Shown here in pieces: positions 28,885-39,003 of a DNA stretch of 64,000 nt. Both the position numbers and the translations under genes were made by a program. How positions within the stretch are numbered: the first letter of the stretch is position 1; every line of letters begins with the position of its first letter. The notes under the pieces are model-generated. The model had not been told where the DNA came from. It was given only the letters and a program-made list of their open reading frames with translations, and made no database searches. Origin of the DNA: Brasilonema sp. CT11 (GTDB lineage: Bacteria; Cyanobacteriota; Cyanobacteriia; Cyanobacteriales; Nostocaceae). Location of the stretch: positions 1 to 64,000 of the forward strand of contig NZ_JABXYX010000011.1 of the NCBI RefSeq assembly GCF_017982655.1, read 5' to 3'.

Positions 28885-29544
28885 TCATTCATAATCCATG
28901 ATGACCTGCACCCAGCGTGGGGGGCGAGGGATGGGGTTACCAAGGCGATCCAACAGCAGCCATGCTGCTAAGTGTACTGTAAATAAGTAGATAAAGTTGT
29001 TGAAGATAATTAAGGCGATCGCCCCCACTTGAATCCAAAATACACTGGGATTGACCAAAATTCCCAGTTTGAGAACAACCCACTCTACAAAGTCCGTCAC
29101 TTGGTTGATGACATAAATCCAAAGGTCTTCACTAGTCAGCACAGACATCAACCATATACGAAAAAAGACTCCTATGGTTCCCAATAGTGCACCCAAGGTG
29201 ATGGAAACAATCCAAGGAACCCGACGATTCCATGTTGATCCCAAAAGTACGCCCATAAAGGCAAAGGGGATGACAAACAGTAGACTGCGGACTGGTCCCA
29301 TCAGCACCGAAAGCAGCAATCCACATGTCACTGCCGCCATCCATGCCGCTCGTTTGCCCCAGCGAAGGTATACTAGGGCGATCGGCACGGGAAAAAATAT
29401 TCGTAATACAGGTCCTAAAGGAAAGTAGAAATTAATAAACCAAATCAAGCTAGCGGTGCTTGCTAAAAACGCCGTTTCCACCATTCTTAACGGCACTTCC
29501 AGCTTCATAGAGTTTTTGTTAGAGTCTTTTGTTTGCCTGACCAT
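28885..29544 (-). CDS. DUF2232 integral membrane protein
   Basis: About 219 residues from ATG 29544; the frame is open to TTG 29580, which would leave only 3 bp after the Crp gene, and ATG 29508 (MKLEVPLRMVETAFLAS) is also possible. Five to six membrane segments, for example STASLIWFINFYFPLGPVLRIFF and LLFVIPFAFMGVLLG. The text FPVPIALVYLRWGKRAAWMAA and the C-terminal LAAWLLLDRLGNPIPRPP are conserved in cyanobacterial DUF2232 proteins, some of which resemble transporter S-components. The substrate is unknown. Probably an operon with the upstream Crp gene. Confidence 0.82.
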   Translation of the reverse strand: MVRQTKDSNKNSMKLEVPLRMVETAFLASTASLIWFINFYFPLGPVLRIFFPVPIALVYLRWGKRAAWMAAVTCGLLLSVLMGPVRSLLFVIPFAFMGVLLGSTWNRRVPWIVSITLGALLGTIGVFFRIWLMSVLTSEDLWIYVINQVTDFVEWVVLKLGILVNPSVFWIQVGAIALIIFNNFIYLFTVHLAAWLLLDRLGNPIPRPPRWVQVIMDYE

Positions 29545-29583
29545 TAATTTCAAAGGAGGTAAGATGAGAAGAACGAACAACTG

Positions 29584-30282
29584 TTAAACGATCATTTTTT
29601 CTAAGCTTGACAAATCGGGAATACAAATCACCTCTTGCTCTCGTTTAATCAATCCTTTTTTTTCCAGTCTAGTCAAGACTCGTGTAACTGTTTCCCTTGC
29701 CAGCCCACTTAAACTACTCAATTCCCTGTGAGGTAAATTCGGAATTTTTATTCCCTCTTCTCCTTTCTTTCCCTGCCCCTCTGCTAAAAACAATAACGTA
29801 TCTGCTACCCGCGATTGACTGTCAGATTCCCTTAAGCGCAATCGCCGGTTTATTTGACGCAAACGACGTGCCATCAGTTGCGCCAGTCGGACTCCCGCCA
29901 TTGGTTCTGTTTGAAGTAACTTGACGAAATCTTGTGCTGGCATACTACCAATGATCGTAGAAGTTAGCGTAATGACGTCAGTGGAACGAGGCACTTCATC
30001 AAGAGCTGCCATTTCACCAAATAATTCTCCTTTGCCAAGAATATTCAGTGTTACCTCTTTGCCTTCTAAATTATAAGTCCGTATTTTTACCCAACCCTCT
30101 ATTATAAAATATACGGAACCACCCCAGTCATTTTCTAACAAAATCACTTGATTTGCTGGATGAGTGCGGGTTACTAGATGAGTAAGTGCTTGTTCTACAA
30201 CGGTTTCAGGTAACCCTTGGAAAAAGGGTGCCAAATACCTTAAGGGATTGGTAAGTGCTTGTACGCTATACCGGTCTTCCAT
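29584..30282 (-). CDS. Crp/Fnr family transcription regulator
   Basis: 232 residues. The cyclic-nucleotide-binding beta-barrel (about 20-135) has LLENDWGGSVYFIIEGWVKIRTYN and GELFGEMAALDEVPRSTDVITL. A long dimer helix follows, then a winged helix-turn-helix (about 165-228) with LPHRELSSLSGLARETVTRVLTRLEKKGLI. The phosphate cassette GEMAALDEVPRST resembles cAMP-binding members, but a ligand cannot be assigned. It is clearly not NtcA, whose sequence differs. It is the first gene of the run with DUF2232 and CobT-like genes, divergent from the large Hsp70-like gene. Confidence 0.9.
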   Translation of the reverse strand: MEDRYSVQALTNPLRYLAPFFQGLPETVVEQALTHLVTRTHPANQVILLENDWGGSVYFIIEGWVKIRTYNLEGKEVTLNILGKGELFGEMAALDEVPRSTDVITLTSTIIGSMPAQDFVKLLQTEPMAGVRLAQLMARRLRQINRRLRLRESDSQSRVADTLLFLAEGQGKKGEEGIKIPNLPHRELSSLSGLARETVTRVLTRLEKKGLIKREQEVICIPDLSSLEKMIV

Positions 30283-30724
30283 TACGACATTTTGTTGATA
30301 AAAGCTGTAATATACACAAAAAATAACGCTACTTTTATAAGCCTAGGCTATTAAAGTACAGGCATTAAAATCTAAGAATAAACTATGTTACACAATAAAG
30401 CGAGCCAAACGTTTTTTAGCAAAAGTATTACCTTGTAGCAAAAAAAATCGCAAAAGTATGGCAATAATAAATAGTCTACAGCTTACAGTTCCCAGATTAA
30501 AGACTAGCAGCATTGTAAACATCAATACTTACAACTCAAAACTATAGGCAAGCTAAATAAATAATACTCATGGTCATTAATTTTTGCTACCCTATAATTT
30601 TTAGCTGTTTTGCTGCAAACTACAAGAATATTGCCGCATACCCGTTTAATGCCTAACATAGTTGCAACAGTTAAAAAATTTTCTATAGCCACCTGAGTTA
30701 AAATTCTAGATAAGGTAAATTAAC
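30283..30724. other. Divergent promoter region, AT-rich
   Basis: 442 bp between the Crp gene and the Hsp70-like gene. A TACCCTATAATTTT word (about 30588-30601) contains a good -10-like TATAAT. No clear Crp half-site pair (TGTGA-N6-TCACA) was seen. Confidence 0.35.
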
Positions 30725-33700
30725 GTGACTTCCCGCGCAACAGAAACTCAACAACTGATTGCAGACATTGACCGCTTACTCACCAACAAGCGTCTACCTA
30801 GACTTTTCTCTAATCAAGGATCAGAACTACGGCAAGTTTTAGAACGAATTCGCGACTTTTTAGTCAATTTATCAGAAAGTTATCCTCAAGTTCAAACCTA
30901 CGAGGAGCTACAATCACAACAATCTTTACCACAGCAGCAATCTTTACAGCAACAGGAAAATATTAATGTTGTGGCAGGACAAGAAAACAATCCATTTGCC
31001 GTAGTACTGGCACCGTTACAAGAAGAAATTAAAGTACTATTGCAACAGCGATCAAATCTTGCCGAAGAAATCAGGCAATTAGAACAAAAACGCCTGCATA
31101 ACTACTCCTTAGCACAGCAATTGGCGAATCAGGAGCGGATGATTTCCGAATTTTTGCAGGTGCTTAAAAGCCGCGTTGTGTCCGATATTACACTATCAAC
31201 GACAGAAACTGGAGTCAATTCTCAAATCCAGCATTTGGTGACAACTCATCAAGATCATACAGATCCTGCAACTTCTTCGACTCTACCCGTAGTTGAGTCA
31301 CCAGAGCAAGTGGAACGATTATCAAGACTTACAAACAAGTTAGATCAAAAGTTACTCGCCCTTGATGGAACTGTGAATGTTGTTTTTGAGGCATTACAAG
31401 GCAATATTCACACTTATCACGAGTCTTTGTCCCAGGCGCTGGCGAGAATGCACAGCAAAGGAGTGCAAGGAGAACAGTTACTGGCAAGTTTAATCACCAA
31501 TTTTACGCAGCAGTTGCAACAACAAACTTCCATCAACCAACCGTCTGTTGAGAATATAAAAGATGAAACACCACAGTTAGTAGAATCTAATCAGTTAGCT
31601 TCAGAGCTATCTGAAGTAACACCAAATAACCAAGTACTTAGCTTGGAAGTACAACAGGAGAGTGCGAATGCATCAGATTTAAATGCAGTCGTTGTTCAGG
31701 ACAGCCAAGACACACAAAACTTTGTAGAGACTGCTCATATTAGTGCTGTACACCAGGGTAGTTCTCCATTGATTCGTGATCAAGTAGACCAACTATATGC
31801 CAGTCTGTTTGGTGTTGACGTGACAGATGTGCCAACACATCAAGTCACCGATATCACGGATGACTTCTTTGATCAGCCAACGCCAACTGTATCAGCACCC
31901 AGTGAAGTCACGGATATCACAGAAAAATCGTCTACTTCCACATTCCCTGAATTTACAGATGAGTTATTTGAGCAAACCACAACCATACCTGCTGAAAGTC
32001 AAGTAACAAATGTTATAGATATCACAAATAAATTATCTGAACTTGATGCCATTGATTTGACAACTTTTATAGATGAATTTTTTGAGGGACAAACGACAAC
32101 CAGACCACCGGTGACAACAGATGATGACAAAGATGTGACGCAGACCGACACAAATGTCACAAATGAGTTATCATCTGACCAACCAACACTTATCTCATCT
32201 GCCAACACTTCGCCACCAACTGTAACTCCTCAACCACAATCAGAGTTCCTGTATGAGATAACTTTTGAAGCACCGCAAGTCCCAGCTTCACCAGTGTCGA
32301 ATCTCTCACAAACTTATCCAAACGCTGCAACTAATCAAGATCAACTTGTTGATTCTGTTGTTGAGATTCCAGATCCCTGGTTGGAGGAACTAGAAGCGGA
32401 TCTTGTAAAACTCAGTAGCGATGAGCCAAAACAGACACAAGGTCTGATCTTGGAAACCACAGAACAATCATCCATTCCTCGGGAAAATATATTGCCAGAA
32501 TTACCACTTGTGGAAGAGTACACTCAAGTTGTTTCTTTTGACAGTACCAGCCCAGTTAGTCCAACAACTGAAAATATAATTACAGTGTTGACTGATTTAT
32601 TGACTGATATAAACCGCGAGCAGTCACTGACAGTAAGCACAGCACCTATCACTTCAGAAACCCTAAAAAGTTCTCCACGCAATGTTGCTGAATCAACAGC
32701 CGCTGAGATTCAAAATCGTGATGTACAAGAGTCTTCAGATAACAACGTTCTTGGTTCACCACAAGAGAATGTGCGATTTCAAGAAGAAAATCAATCTACA
32801 GAAATGGTTGATATTTCCTTGGAAGAAGCGCAGTTGGAGCAGTTGGAACAGGATTTAGCGAGTTTTGATGGCGAGATAAATGCTCTGTTGCACCCTTTAA
32901 CTCAAAGCGAAAATCAAGAACAAGCAGAGACTGAGCCAAACTCAACCACAATAGAACCACAAGCGGAACTCAAAAAAAATGTGGTAACAGAAGAAATCGA
33001 CGCTTCTTCTGTCTTCATTTCTGGTTCAACAAATAACGACGCTCGTAAATCTGTTTGGTATTTAGGAATAGATTTGGGTACAACCGGAATTTCTGCTGCT
33101 TTATTAAATCGCTCCACAACACAGGTGTATCCTCTGTATTGGTCAGCAGCACAAACCCAAGAGGAAGCAACTTCTATAAAAGGATCGTTTCGTTTACCAG
33201 CAGAAGTTTATCTGCCAACTGCTTCGGTGAGTGGCGGCGAAACAGAAAACTCTTTTGCACAAGATGCGACACCACCAGCGGCTGTGGCTGAAGAAAAAGT
33301 ATCTGAGAATGTGGCTACGGGTTCTGGCTCACCTCAGTTAGGTGCTGCAACGCATAACTTATTCTCAGCACAGTTGAAACCCTATCTGCAAATTGCCTTA
33401 CCTTACAAGAGTGAGGGACAAAAATGGGAACCAGTTTTGCAATTAAACGAATCTTATAGTGTTCCATTGGTTTGGGTTGTGCGATCGCTCTCGAAATTGC
33501 TGTTAACATTCACCTCGGATCGCAGCAGCACGACATTGGGTTTAACTGCAGCTGCTGTTGGTCTAGAGCAAGAAACCTTCCGTGGTATTATCAATGAGAT
33601 TACTGGTGTTATTTGCACTTGCCCATCCAACTGGTCGGAACAATATCGCTTTAACATCCGAGAAGCTATACTTATCAGCAAATTAGTGCAGCATCCGGAA

Positions 33701-34990
33701 CAAGTCTTTTTCTTGGAGGAAGGGATTGCTTGTTTGCTCTCAGAACTTGACGGCGCTGAAGGTGAAATCGTCAAAATCACAGATCATCAGGGGACTCGTT
33801 CTGCAAGAAGCAGCGATCGCCCTGTTGTGGGTAATACTTTCGTCCTTAATATCGGTGCTGCTGCAACAGAAATGGCGTTAGTTGATTTGCCGCAAAACCT
33901 GGAAGACCTCACCCATAGTGATTTTATGCTTCACGGTTTTGCTTTTGCTGGCAAAGAATTAGAGCAAGACATTATTTGTCAATTGCTATTGCCATCTAAA
34001 TGGCGACAACCACGCACAATTTCTCAAGAAGATACCAAAACAATTACCACAAAATCCAATAATTGGCAACCATCAATTCCTGGTTTAGATCAGATGTCGT
34101 TTTCTAGTTTAAGCTTGGAAGAATTGAATTTGCCTCGAGCTGGGGAACCAGATGTTGGAGAACGCATTCGCCTACAGCAACGGTTAGAAAGTTCACTTTT
34201 AGGAAAGGCGATTATTGAGGCGGCGATCGCTCTGAAGCTGATTTTGCAACACCAAGAATCTTTTACTTTAGAACTGGCAGATCAGCAATGGGTTTTGCAG
34301 CGACGAGACTTAGAAAGCCAGGTGTTTGTGCCATTTGTTCGACGCCTCAACCGAGAAATTAATCGCTTACTTGTTGCCAAAGGCATACCAACAGAAGCAA
34401 TAAATCAAGCTATCCTCACAGGTGGGGTTGCTTGTGTTGCGGCGGTGAGTCGTTGGCTGCGGCAGAAACTGCCCAACGCTAAAATTATCCAAGATTTGTA
34501 TCTTGGTGAAAATGGCTCTCCCAATTGCAGTCGGGTTGCATATGGTTTAGCAGTACTCCCGCTGCATCCTCAAGTCTTAGACGTTCCCAGACAACAGTAC
34601 ACCGACTATTTCCTGTTCACAGAATTGCTGCAAATTTTGCCATCAAGAGCGATATCCTTTAGCGAAGTTATCCAGTTATTAGAGAATCGTGGCATTAATA
34701 CCCGCAGTTGTGAGCAACGTCTGCTGGCTTTCTTGGAAGGTGAGTTACCTTCTGGCTTGATCCCCAACAGCATAGATGCCATCTGGCTCACCCAAGGTTC
34801 GTGTGAAAATTCTAACTATAAGGCGATAACAGGCGCACCACTTTTTGAAAAACAAGGAAGTCTCACTTTTCGTCCCAATACCGAACAACTGCAGGCTGTT
34901 GCTCGCTATCTCGACGCCATAAAACCTAATATTCAGCAATCCCTAGAGGAACCTTACACAGTTAATTTCGCGTTGGGAGTTGTTGATTAG
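30725..34990 (+). CDS. Giant protein: coiled coil, disordered acidic region, Hsp70-like ATPase
   Basis: 1421 residues from GTG 30725. Residues 1-220 are helical and Gln-rich (coiled coil). Residues about 260-770 are low-complexity, Thr/Ser/Glu-rich, with repeated (D/E)VTDIT and TDELFEQ words. From about 775 an actin/Hsp70-fold ATPase begins: phosphate loop 1 GIDLGTTGISAALL, phosphate loop 2 VLNIGAAATEMALVDL, adenosine motif ILTGGVACVAAVSRWL. No DnaK substrate-binding domain or EEVD/IEEVD end follows, so it is not a normal chaperone. The N-terminal regions may tether it to a partner. Large ORF with normal codon use throughout; function unknown. Confidence 0.88.
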   Translation: MTSRATETQQLIADIDRLLTNKRLPRLFSNQGSELRQVLERIRDFLVNLSESYPQVQTYEELQSQQSLPQQQSLQQQENINVVAGQENNPFAVVLAPLQEEIKVLLQQRSNLAEEIRQLEQKRLHNYSLAQQLANQERMISEFLQVLKSRVVSDITLSTTETGVNSQIQHLVTTHQDHTDPATSSTLPVVESPEQVERLSRLTNKLDQKLLALDGTVNVVFEALQGNIHTYHESLSQALARMHSKGVQGEQLLASLITNFTQQLQQQTSINQPSVENIKDETPQLVESNQLASELSEVTPNNQVLSLEVQQESANASDLNAVVVQDSQDTQNFVETAHISAVHQGSSPLIRDQVDQLYASLFGVDVTDVPTHQVTDITDDFFDQPTPTVSAPSEVTDITEKSSTSTFPEFTDELFEQTTTIPAESQVTNVIDITNKLSELDAIDLTTFIDEFFEGQTTTRPPVTTDDDKDVTQTDTNVTNELSSDQPTLISSANTSPPTVTPQPQSEFLYEITFEAPQVPASPVSNLSQTYPNAATNQDQLVDSVVEIPDPWLEELEADLVKLSSDEPKQTQGLILETTEQSSIPRENILPELPLVEEYTQVVSFDSTSPVSPTTENIITVLTDLLTDINREQSLTVSTAPITSETLKSSPRNVAESTAAEIQNRDVQESSDNNVLGSPQENVRFQEENQSTEMVDISLEEAQLEQLEQDLASFDGEINALLHPLTQSENQEQAETEPNSTTIEPQAELKKNVVTEEIDASSVFISGSTNNDARKSVWYLGIDLGTTGISAALLNRSTTQVYPLYWSAAQTQEEATSIKGSFRLPAEVYLPTASVSGGETENSFAQDATPPAAVAEEKVSENVATGSGSPQLGAATHNLFSAQLKPYLQIALPYKSEGQKWEPVLQLNESYSVPLVWVVRSLSKLLLTFTSDRSSTTLGLTAAAVGLEQETFRGIINEITGVICTCPSNWSEQYRFNIREAILISKLVQHPEQVFFLEEGIACLLSELDGAEGEIVKITDHQGTRSARSSDRPVVGNTFVLNIGAAATEMALVDLPQNLEDLTHSDFMLHGFAFAGKELEQDIICQLLLPSKWRQPRTISQEDTKTITTKSNNWQPSIPGLDQMSFSSLSLEELNLPRAGEPDVGERIRLQQRLESSLLGKAIIEAAIALKLILQHQESFTLELADQQWVLQRRDLESQVFVPFVRRLNREINRLLVAKGIPTEAINQAILTGGVACVAAVSRWLRQKLPNAKIIQDLYLGENGSPNCSRVAYGLAVLPLHPQVLDVPRQQYTDYFLFTELLQILPSRAISFSEVIQLLENRGINTRSCEQRLLAFLEGELPSGLIPNSIDAIWLTQGSCENSNYKAITGAPLFEKQGSLTFRPNTEQLQAVARYLDAIKPNIQQSLEEPYTVNFALGVVD

Positions 34991-35809
34991 CACTTTGTCC
35001 CCTTATTTCCAGAGGGGACTTTGAAGCCGTAGGGTGGGCACTGCCCACAACGAAAAAAAAAGATTTTGAGCGAACGGAAGCCAGTGCCCAACGCCAGATG
35101 CCTACGGAGGGAAACCCTCCTGCAGCACTGGCTCCCTTACAAATATTGCAATAACGCAATTGGTGAGACAAGCAGGGCGCACGAAGGTTTCCCGCTCTCA
35201 CGGCGATGGGCGTTCCTGGAGGATGCATTCCGGTTATTTTCTACATTTTTTTTATCATTTCTGGTTCCGCAAAGCAAGATGTGATAATCTCATATATCTG
35301 TAGGAAATCAAAGTAGGCTAATTGCCAATCAGCTCGAAAGCATTTACCAAGTCAAAGTCTTCGAACAAAAAAGCGTGCATATACCTCTCTCTGGAGAGTG
35401 GCTTTTCGGACAAAAATCATAGTTTTCAACTTTACCTAAATTTTTTTTTTAGAGAAAAATATTTCTGTATGGATCTGGGCGAAAAATACTAATCTTATAA
35501 ATAACAGCCATATTTATACTGAAATATTTACAACGATTCAGGGTAAGCAATTCATTCTGCTTGACATTTCCAGCCAAGGAGAAACAACAGTCTGCAAGCT
35601 CGACTTGAAAAAGGCAGAGGAGGCAGGTGCGAACAGCGGGTAATGCCCGACTTGTTGCAAGAGCGCCTGGTGCAGGAGTTAGTAACTGCCGTGGCAGATG
35701 GCAGATGGCACAAGGGAAGAAAAGTTTTTTCATTCCTTTTGGTGTACACCAAGTACATGATGGCTATTGAATACTCTCAGATTCTCTCTAGGAGGGTTTA
35801 TAAAAAATT
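34991..35809. other. 819-bp intergenic region with repeats
   Basis: A hairpin GTCCCCT/AGGGGAC (34997-35019) follows the Hsp70-like stop and may terminate. A REP-like unit with GCCAGTGCCC and CTGCAGCACTGGC lies around 35080-35130, related to the unit at 4789-4845. The 35560-35720 stretch is GC-richer with short inverted words (GTTGCAAG, GCAGATGGCAGATGG). No frame looks like a gene. AGGAGG at 35790-35795 is the ribosome-binding site of the next gene. Confidence 0.5.
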
Positions 35810-36916
35810 ATGGACAATACAAATCGAAAAAAAATTGTCATTCAAGGAGAAATGGCACTCCTTCTGCGAGGCTTAATTATTGGCAAAGTCTTGACACTTG
35901 TGGTTATTGGTGGACTGTTCTGGTGGCTAGTGCGCCCACGCTTGTTGATTACCAACAGCATTGACTCTTCGCCTAGTCAAAATATAAACACTACCTCTAC
36001 CTCTAGTCCTAAATTAGCCTTTGAGACAACTGCTGATATTCCTATCGGTTCATTCAAATACGGTGGCAGTACAGCCTGGGCACCTATTCGACAATTAATA
36101 GATTCTCAAATTCAAAATGCTCATCCAGAATTGCAGTTAAATTACGTAAAACCGACTAACGGCAGTCCTGGTTCCGGTTCAGGTATTCGTATGTTGCTTA
36201 ACGGGCAATTGGATTTTGCACAGTCTTCTCGTCCGCTGACAGTTGAAGAGTTGAACACAGCCAAGCAGCGAGGCTTCACGCTTGAACAACGTCAAGTTGG
36301 TATTGATGGAATAGCTGTAGTGGTGAACCCATCACTCACGGTGCCCGGTTTAACAATTGACCAATTGCAACAAATTTATCACGGAGACATTACAAACTGG
36401 AAACAAGTAGATGGACCAGACTTACCCATCACTCCTTTTGCCCAACGTCCAGAAGACGCAGATACACTAATATTTTCAACCAACAAATCAAGCGGCACAT
36501 CAAGCAACAAAGACTTAAACAATCAAGGATTTAGCTCTAGCGTGCAGTATGTCAACTATACTACACAAGCGCTGCGCCAGGTCAGTAAAACCCCAGGGGG
36601 TTTGTATTACGCTTCTGCTCGTACACTAGTCCCTCAATGTAGTGTGAGGCATTTGCCACTTGGTCGGACTCCGACTTCGCTCATCCCCCCCTACCGTGAA
36701 CCCAAAGTGCCAAACGAGGAGTGCCTACACAAGCGCAATCAGATCAATACTGAAGCGATCAAAAATGGTAGCTATCCACTCACCACAAACCTGTTTGTGA
36801 TTATTAAGCATAACAATGGTCGGGAACAGCGAGCAGGAGAAGCCTATGCCAAACTTTTACTGACTGAGCAAGGGCAAAAGGCAATTGAGCAAGCTGGATT
36901 CGTTAGAGTTCCTTAA
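35810..36916 (+). CDS. Membrane-anchored PstS-like substrate-binding protein
   Basis: 368 residues. One N-terminal membrane anchor (about 22-44, GLIIGKVLTLVVIGGLFWWLV) and no lipobox. Then a phosphate-binding-protein-like domain (about 75-365): FKYGGSTAWAPIRQLID, NGSPGSGSGIRMLLNGQLDFAQSSRPL, DGIAVVVNPSL, QLQQIYHGDITNWKQVDG and a C-terminal LLTEQGQKAIEQAGFVRVP. Its loop has GSPGSGSGI instead of the phosphate-binding SSG-type signature, so the ligand may not be phosphate. No pst genes nearby; in cyanobacteria such proteins also serve as signalling parts. Confidence 0.85.
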   Translation: MDNTNRKKIVIQGEMALLLRGLIIGKVLTLVVIGGLFWWLVRPRLLITNSIDSSPSQNINTTSTSSPKLAFETTADIPIGSFKYGGSTAWAPIRQLIDSQIQNAHPELQLNYVKPTNGSPGSGSGIRMLLNGQLDFAQSSRPLTVEELNTAKQRGFTLEQRQVGIDGIAVVVNPSLTVPGLTIDQLQQIYHGDITNWKQVDGPDLPITPFAQRPEDADTLIFSTNKSSGTSSNKDLNNQGFSSSVQYVNYTTQALRQVSKTPGGLYYASARTLVPQCSVRHLPLGRTPTSLIPPYREPKVPNEECLHKRNQINTEAIKNGSYPLTTNLFVIIKHNNGREQRAGEAYAKLLLTEQGQKAIEQAGFVRVP

Positions 36917-37026
36917 ATTTATATAATTCCTTTGTGTATACAGTTACATTAGATATCAAGCAGGATGCATACTTCACAAGACACAAAGGAAGAATATATA
37001 AACCTCCGCAATGAATCCTATTAAAC

Positions 37027-37923
37027 ATGGATTTGCCTCTCAACTTACTAGTTTATACTAACTTTACTAATGTGGGCTTTGAGCTGCTTACCAGTGAGCA
37101 GGTTCCCTTGGACATTCAGCAAACGTTTCTTAAAAAGGTGGTTTTCCGCTACAGGAACGCCTTTGAGTGTAGAAACCATAGTAACAGAGCTGCTTATCTT
37201 CTTCAGGTTAGTCTAGAAGATTGGTTGTTTGGCTGGCTGTACAACGATGAGTGGGATAACACTGATTACAGCTACATACCGTACTTTATTTGCTACCACC
37301 TAACGAAACCACTACACTCTTTCCAGGTTGAAAAAGTTTGTGCTTGCCTGCAAAAGGGACCATTAGCACTGGTAGATCGCCACAACTTTTCAAATTCCTT
37401 AAAATCCCTGATTCTAAAAGACGTGAGTAGTTACCAGGAGGCGAAGCCAGGAGTGTTGATTTCCTGGGAAACCCGTCAGCAAATTCATATGAACCTTAAG
37501 CAGGGAAAATTCATAGATTTATTTATCCCGGCCAAGGAACACGAAGGGCTTATCGAAGTATCGTTACCAGTCGAATCTCAAGAACTATTTACTGCTGACA
37601 AAAGCGTTGAAAAGGCTACTTTGCTCCCTTTGATTCCAGTCACAGAAAAACGAAGGATTACCGAACTGTCGTTACCAGTCGAATCTCAAGAACTATTTGC
37701 TGCTGACAAAAGCGCTGAGAATGATCTTTTGGTACTTCGTAGAAATTTTATTTTGCTGTTGGGAATAGGCTTTGGCGTAATCACGAGTTTGGCATTGATA
37801 GTTTTCATCTGCGCACTTTTTCAGATAACATCGTCCCAGAAGCAACCTGATCAATCAGTCTGGCAAAATACTTCACCTCCAACGACTCCACTACCACACA
37901 ATTTTGGCAATTTTGTACGTTAA
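37027..37923 (+). CDS. Unknown protein with C-terminal membrane anchor and internal duplication
   Basis: 298 residues. The N-terminal part (1-180) is Cys/Trp-containing and soluble (FRYRNAFECRNHSNRAAYL, WLFGWLYNDEWDNTDYSYIPYFICYHLTKPL). A segment SLPVESQELFxADKSxE occurs twice (about 179-195 and 215-231), from DNA copies 108 bp apart. A membrane segment (about 240-265) is followed by a Pro/Thr-rich tail. I do not recognise a named domain. It follows the PstS-like gene by 110 bp on the same strand, so co-transcription is plausible. Confidence 0.75.
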   Translation: MDLPLNLLVYTNFTNVGFELLTSEQVPLDIQQTFLKKVVFRYRNAFECRNHSNRAAYLLQVSLEDWLFGWLYNDEWDNTDYSYIPYFICYHLTKPLHSFQVEKVCACLQKGPLALVDRHNFSNSLKSLILKDVSSYQEAKPGVLISWETRQQIHMNLKQGKFIDLFIPAKEHEGLIEVSLPVESQELFTADKSVEKATLLPLIPVTEKRRITELSLPVESQELFAADKSAENDLLVLRRNFILLLGIGFGVITSLALIVFICALFQITSSQKQPDQSVWQNTSPPTTPLPHNFGNFVR

Positions 37924-37946
37924 TTATTTTTGTGCCAGGAGGAGCG

Positions 37947-38777
37947 TCAACCTTTGACACCGCTAGCAGTTTCTGTGGGGACAATGTAGCGTTGTAAAAA
38001 CAGGAATAATAATAGTACTGGAGCGATAGAAATGACTGAGCCTGCGGCGACTAACCGCCAGTTCAAGGAAAATGTACCCGCAAGCTTGGCTACTCCTAAA
38101 GGAAGAGTGTATAAGTTTTCATCTTGAATAACTATTAAAGGCCATAGAAAGTCGCTCCAAGAACCAATAAATACGAAAATTGACAGAGTGACGAGTGCTG
38201 GACGAATTGCCGGAATCATAACATACCACCAGATGCCTAACTCCGAACAGCCATCCATGCGTGCTGCTTCTTCCATCTCTTTGGGGACACTCATAAAAGC
38301 TTGTCGCAACAGAAAAATCCCAAAAGCAGAAGCTAAATCAGGAAAAATGATTCCCAAATAAGTATTTCTTAAACCCAACTGGACTGTCAAAATATACAGC
38401 GGAATCATCACGATTTGAAAAGGAATCATAATCGTGCAAACAATGGCAAGAAAAATCCAGTCTCTGCCTGGAAAAGACAATCTTGCCAGTGGGTAAGCAG
38501 CTAAAGCGCAAAAAATTAGATTTAAGCATACAGTCAGCACCGCCACCAAGGTACTGTTCAATAGGTATTGCCCAAAGGGATTTGTCTGCCAAACATTGAC
38601 AAAATTCTCGATGGTTGGTTGAGTTGGCAATAACTGCGGAGGGGATTGAAATATATTTTCTGTTGATGATTTTAACGCTGTACTGATTAGCCAAAACAGG
38701 GGAAATAGCGTTAAAACTGCTATAACCAGTAATGGTACGTACATTAATAAACGATTTTGGATTTTCCAATTACTCAT
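37947..38777 (-). CDS. Carbohydrate-type ABC transporter permease (MalG/UgpE class)
   Basis: 276 residues, six membrane segments, with the family start LTLFPLFWLISTALKS and the EAA loop EEAARMDGCSELGIWWYVMIPAIRPAL that docks on the ATPase. It usually pairs with a MalF-type permease and a sugar-binding protein; neither is next to it, so the rest of the transporter is elsewhere, as often in cyanobacteria. Convergent with the preceding gene, 23 bp apart. The substrate is unknown. Confidence 0.93.
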   Translation of the reverse strand: MSNWKIQNRLLMYVPLLVIAVLTLFPLFWLISTALKSSTENIFQSPPQLLPTQPTIENFVNVWQTNPFGQYLLNSTLVAVLTVCLNLIFCALAAYPLARLSFPGRDWIFLAIVCTIMIPFQIVMIPLYILTVQLGLRNTYLGIIFPDLASAFGIFLLRQAFMSVPKEMEEAARMDGCSELGIWWYVMIPAIRPALVTLSIFVFIGSWSDFLWPLIVIQDENLYTLPLGVAKLAGTFSLNWRLVAAGSVISIAPVLLLFLFLQRYIVPTETASGVKG

Positions 38778-38867
38778 CTGCCAAGAAGTTTATGTCTGGT
38801 TGTTCTATTCTCATGTTCGCAGACGGCAACCAATTCCTCTAATTGTCTCAATCCATCATCAGCTTGG

Positions 38868-38903
38868 GCGATACGCGGAGCGTCAAGCCTCTGGTTTATC
38901 GCC
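38868..38903. repeat. 36-bp palindromic repeat, intergenic copy
   Basis: Same unit as 14452-14487 inside the U32 gene, differing at two positions (CTCTGGT for CTCCGGC). Confidence 0.85.
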
Positions 38904-39003
38904 TGCACAATTGCAAGTCCCTAGCCATGCCGCTTCATTTTCCATAGACAAAAATGGACAACCCTAAGATTTACACTTCAGCTATAGCAGATTCCTCCAA
39001 AGC

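Noticed and set aside
30725-34990. DnaK chaperone assignment
   Set aside because: The ATPase fold is right, but there is no substrate-binding domain and the N-terminal half is unlike any chaperone.
35066-35284. Frames through the REP-like unit after the Hsp70-like gene
   Set aside because: Reading frames across palindromic repeats in an intergenic region, no family features.
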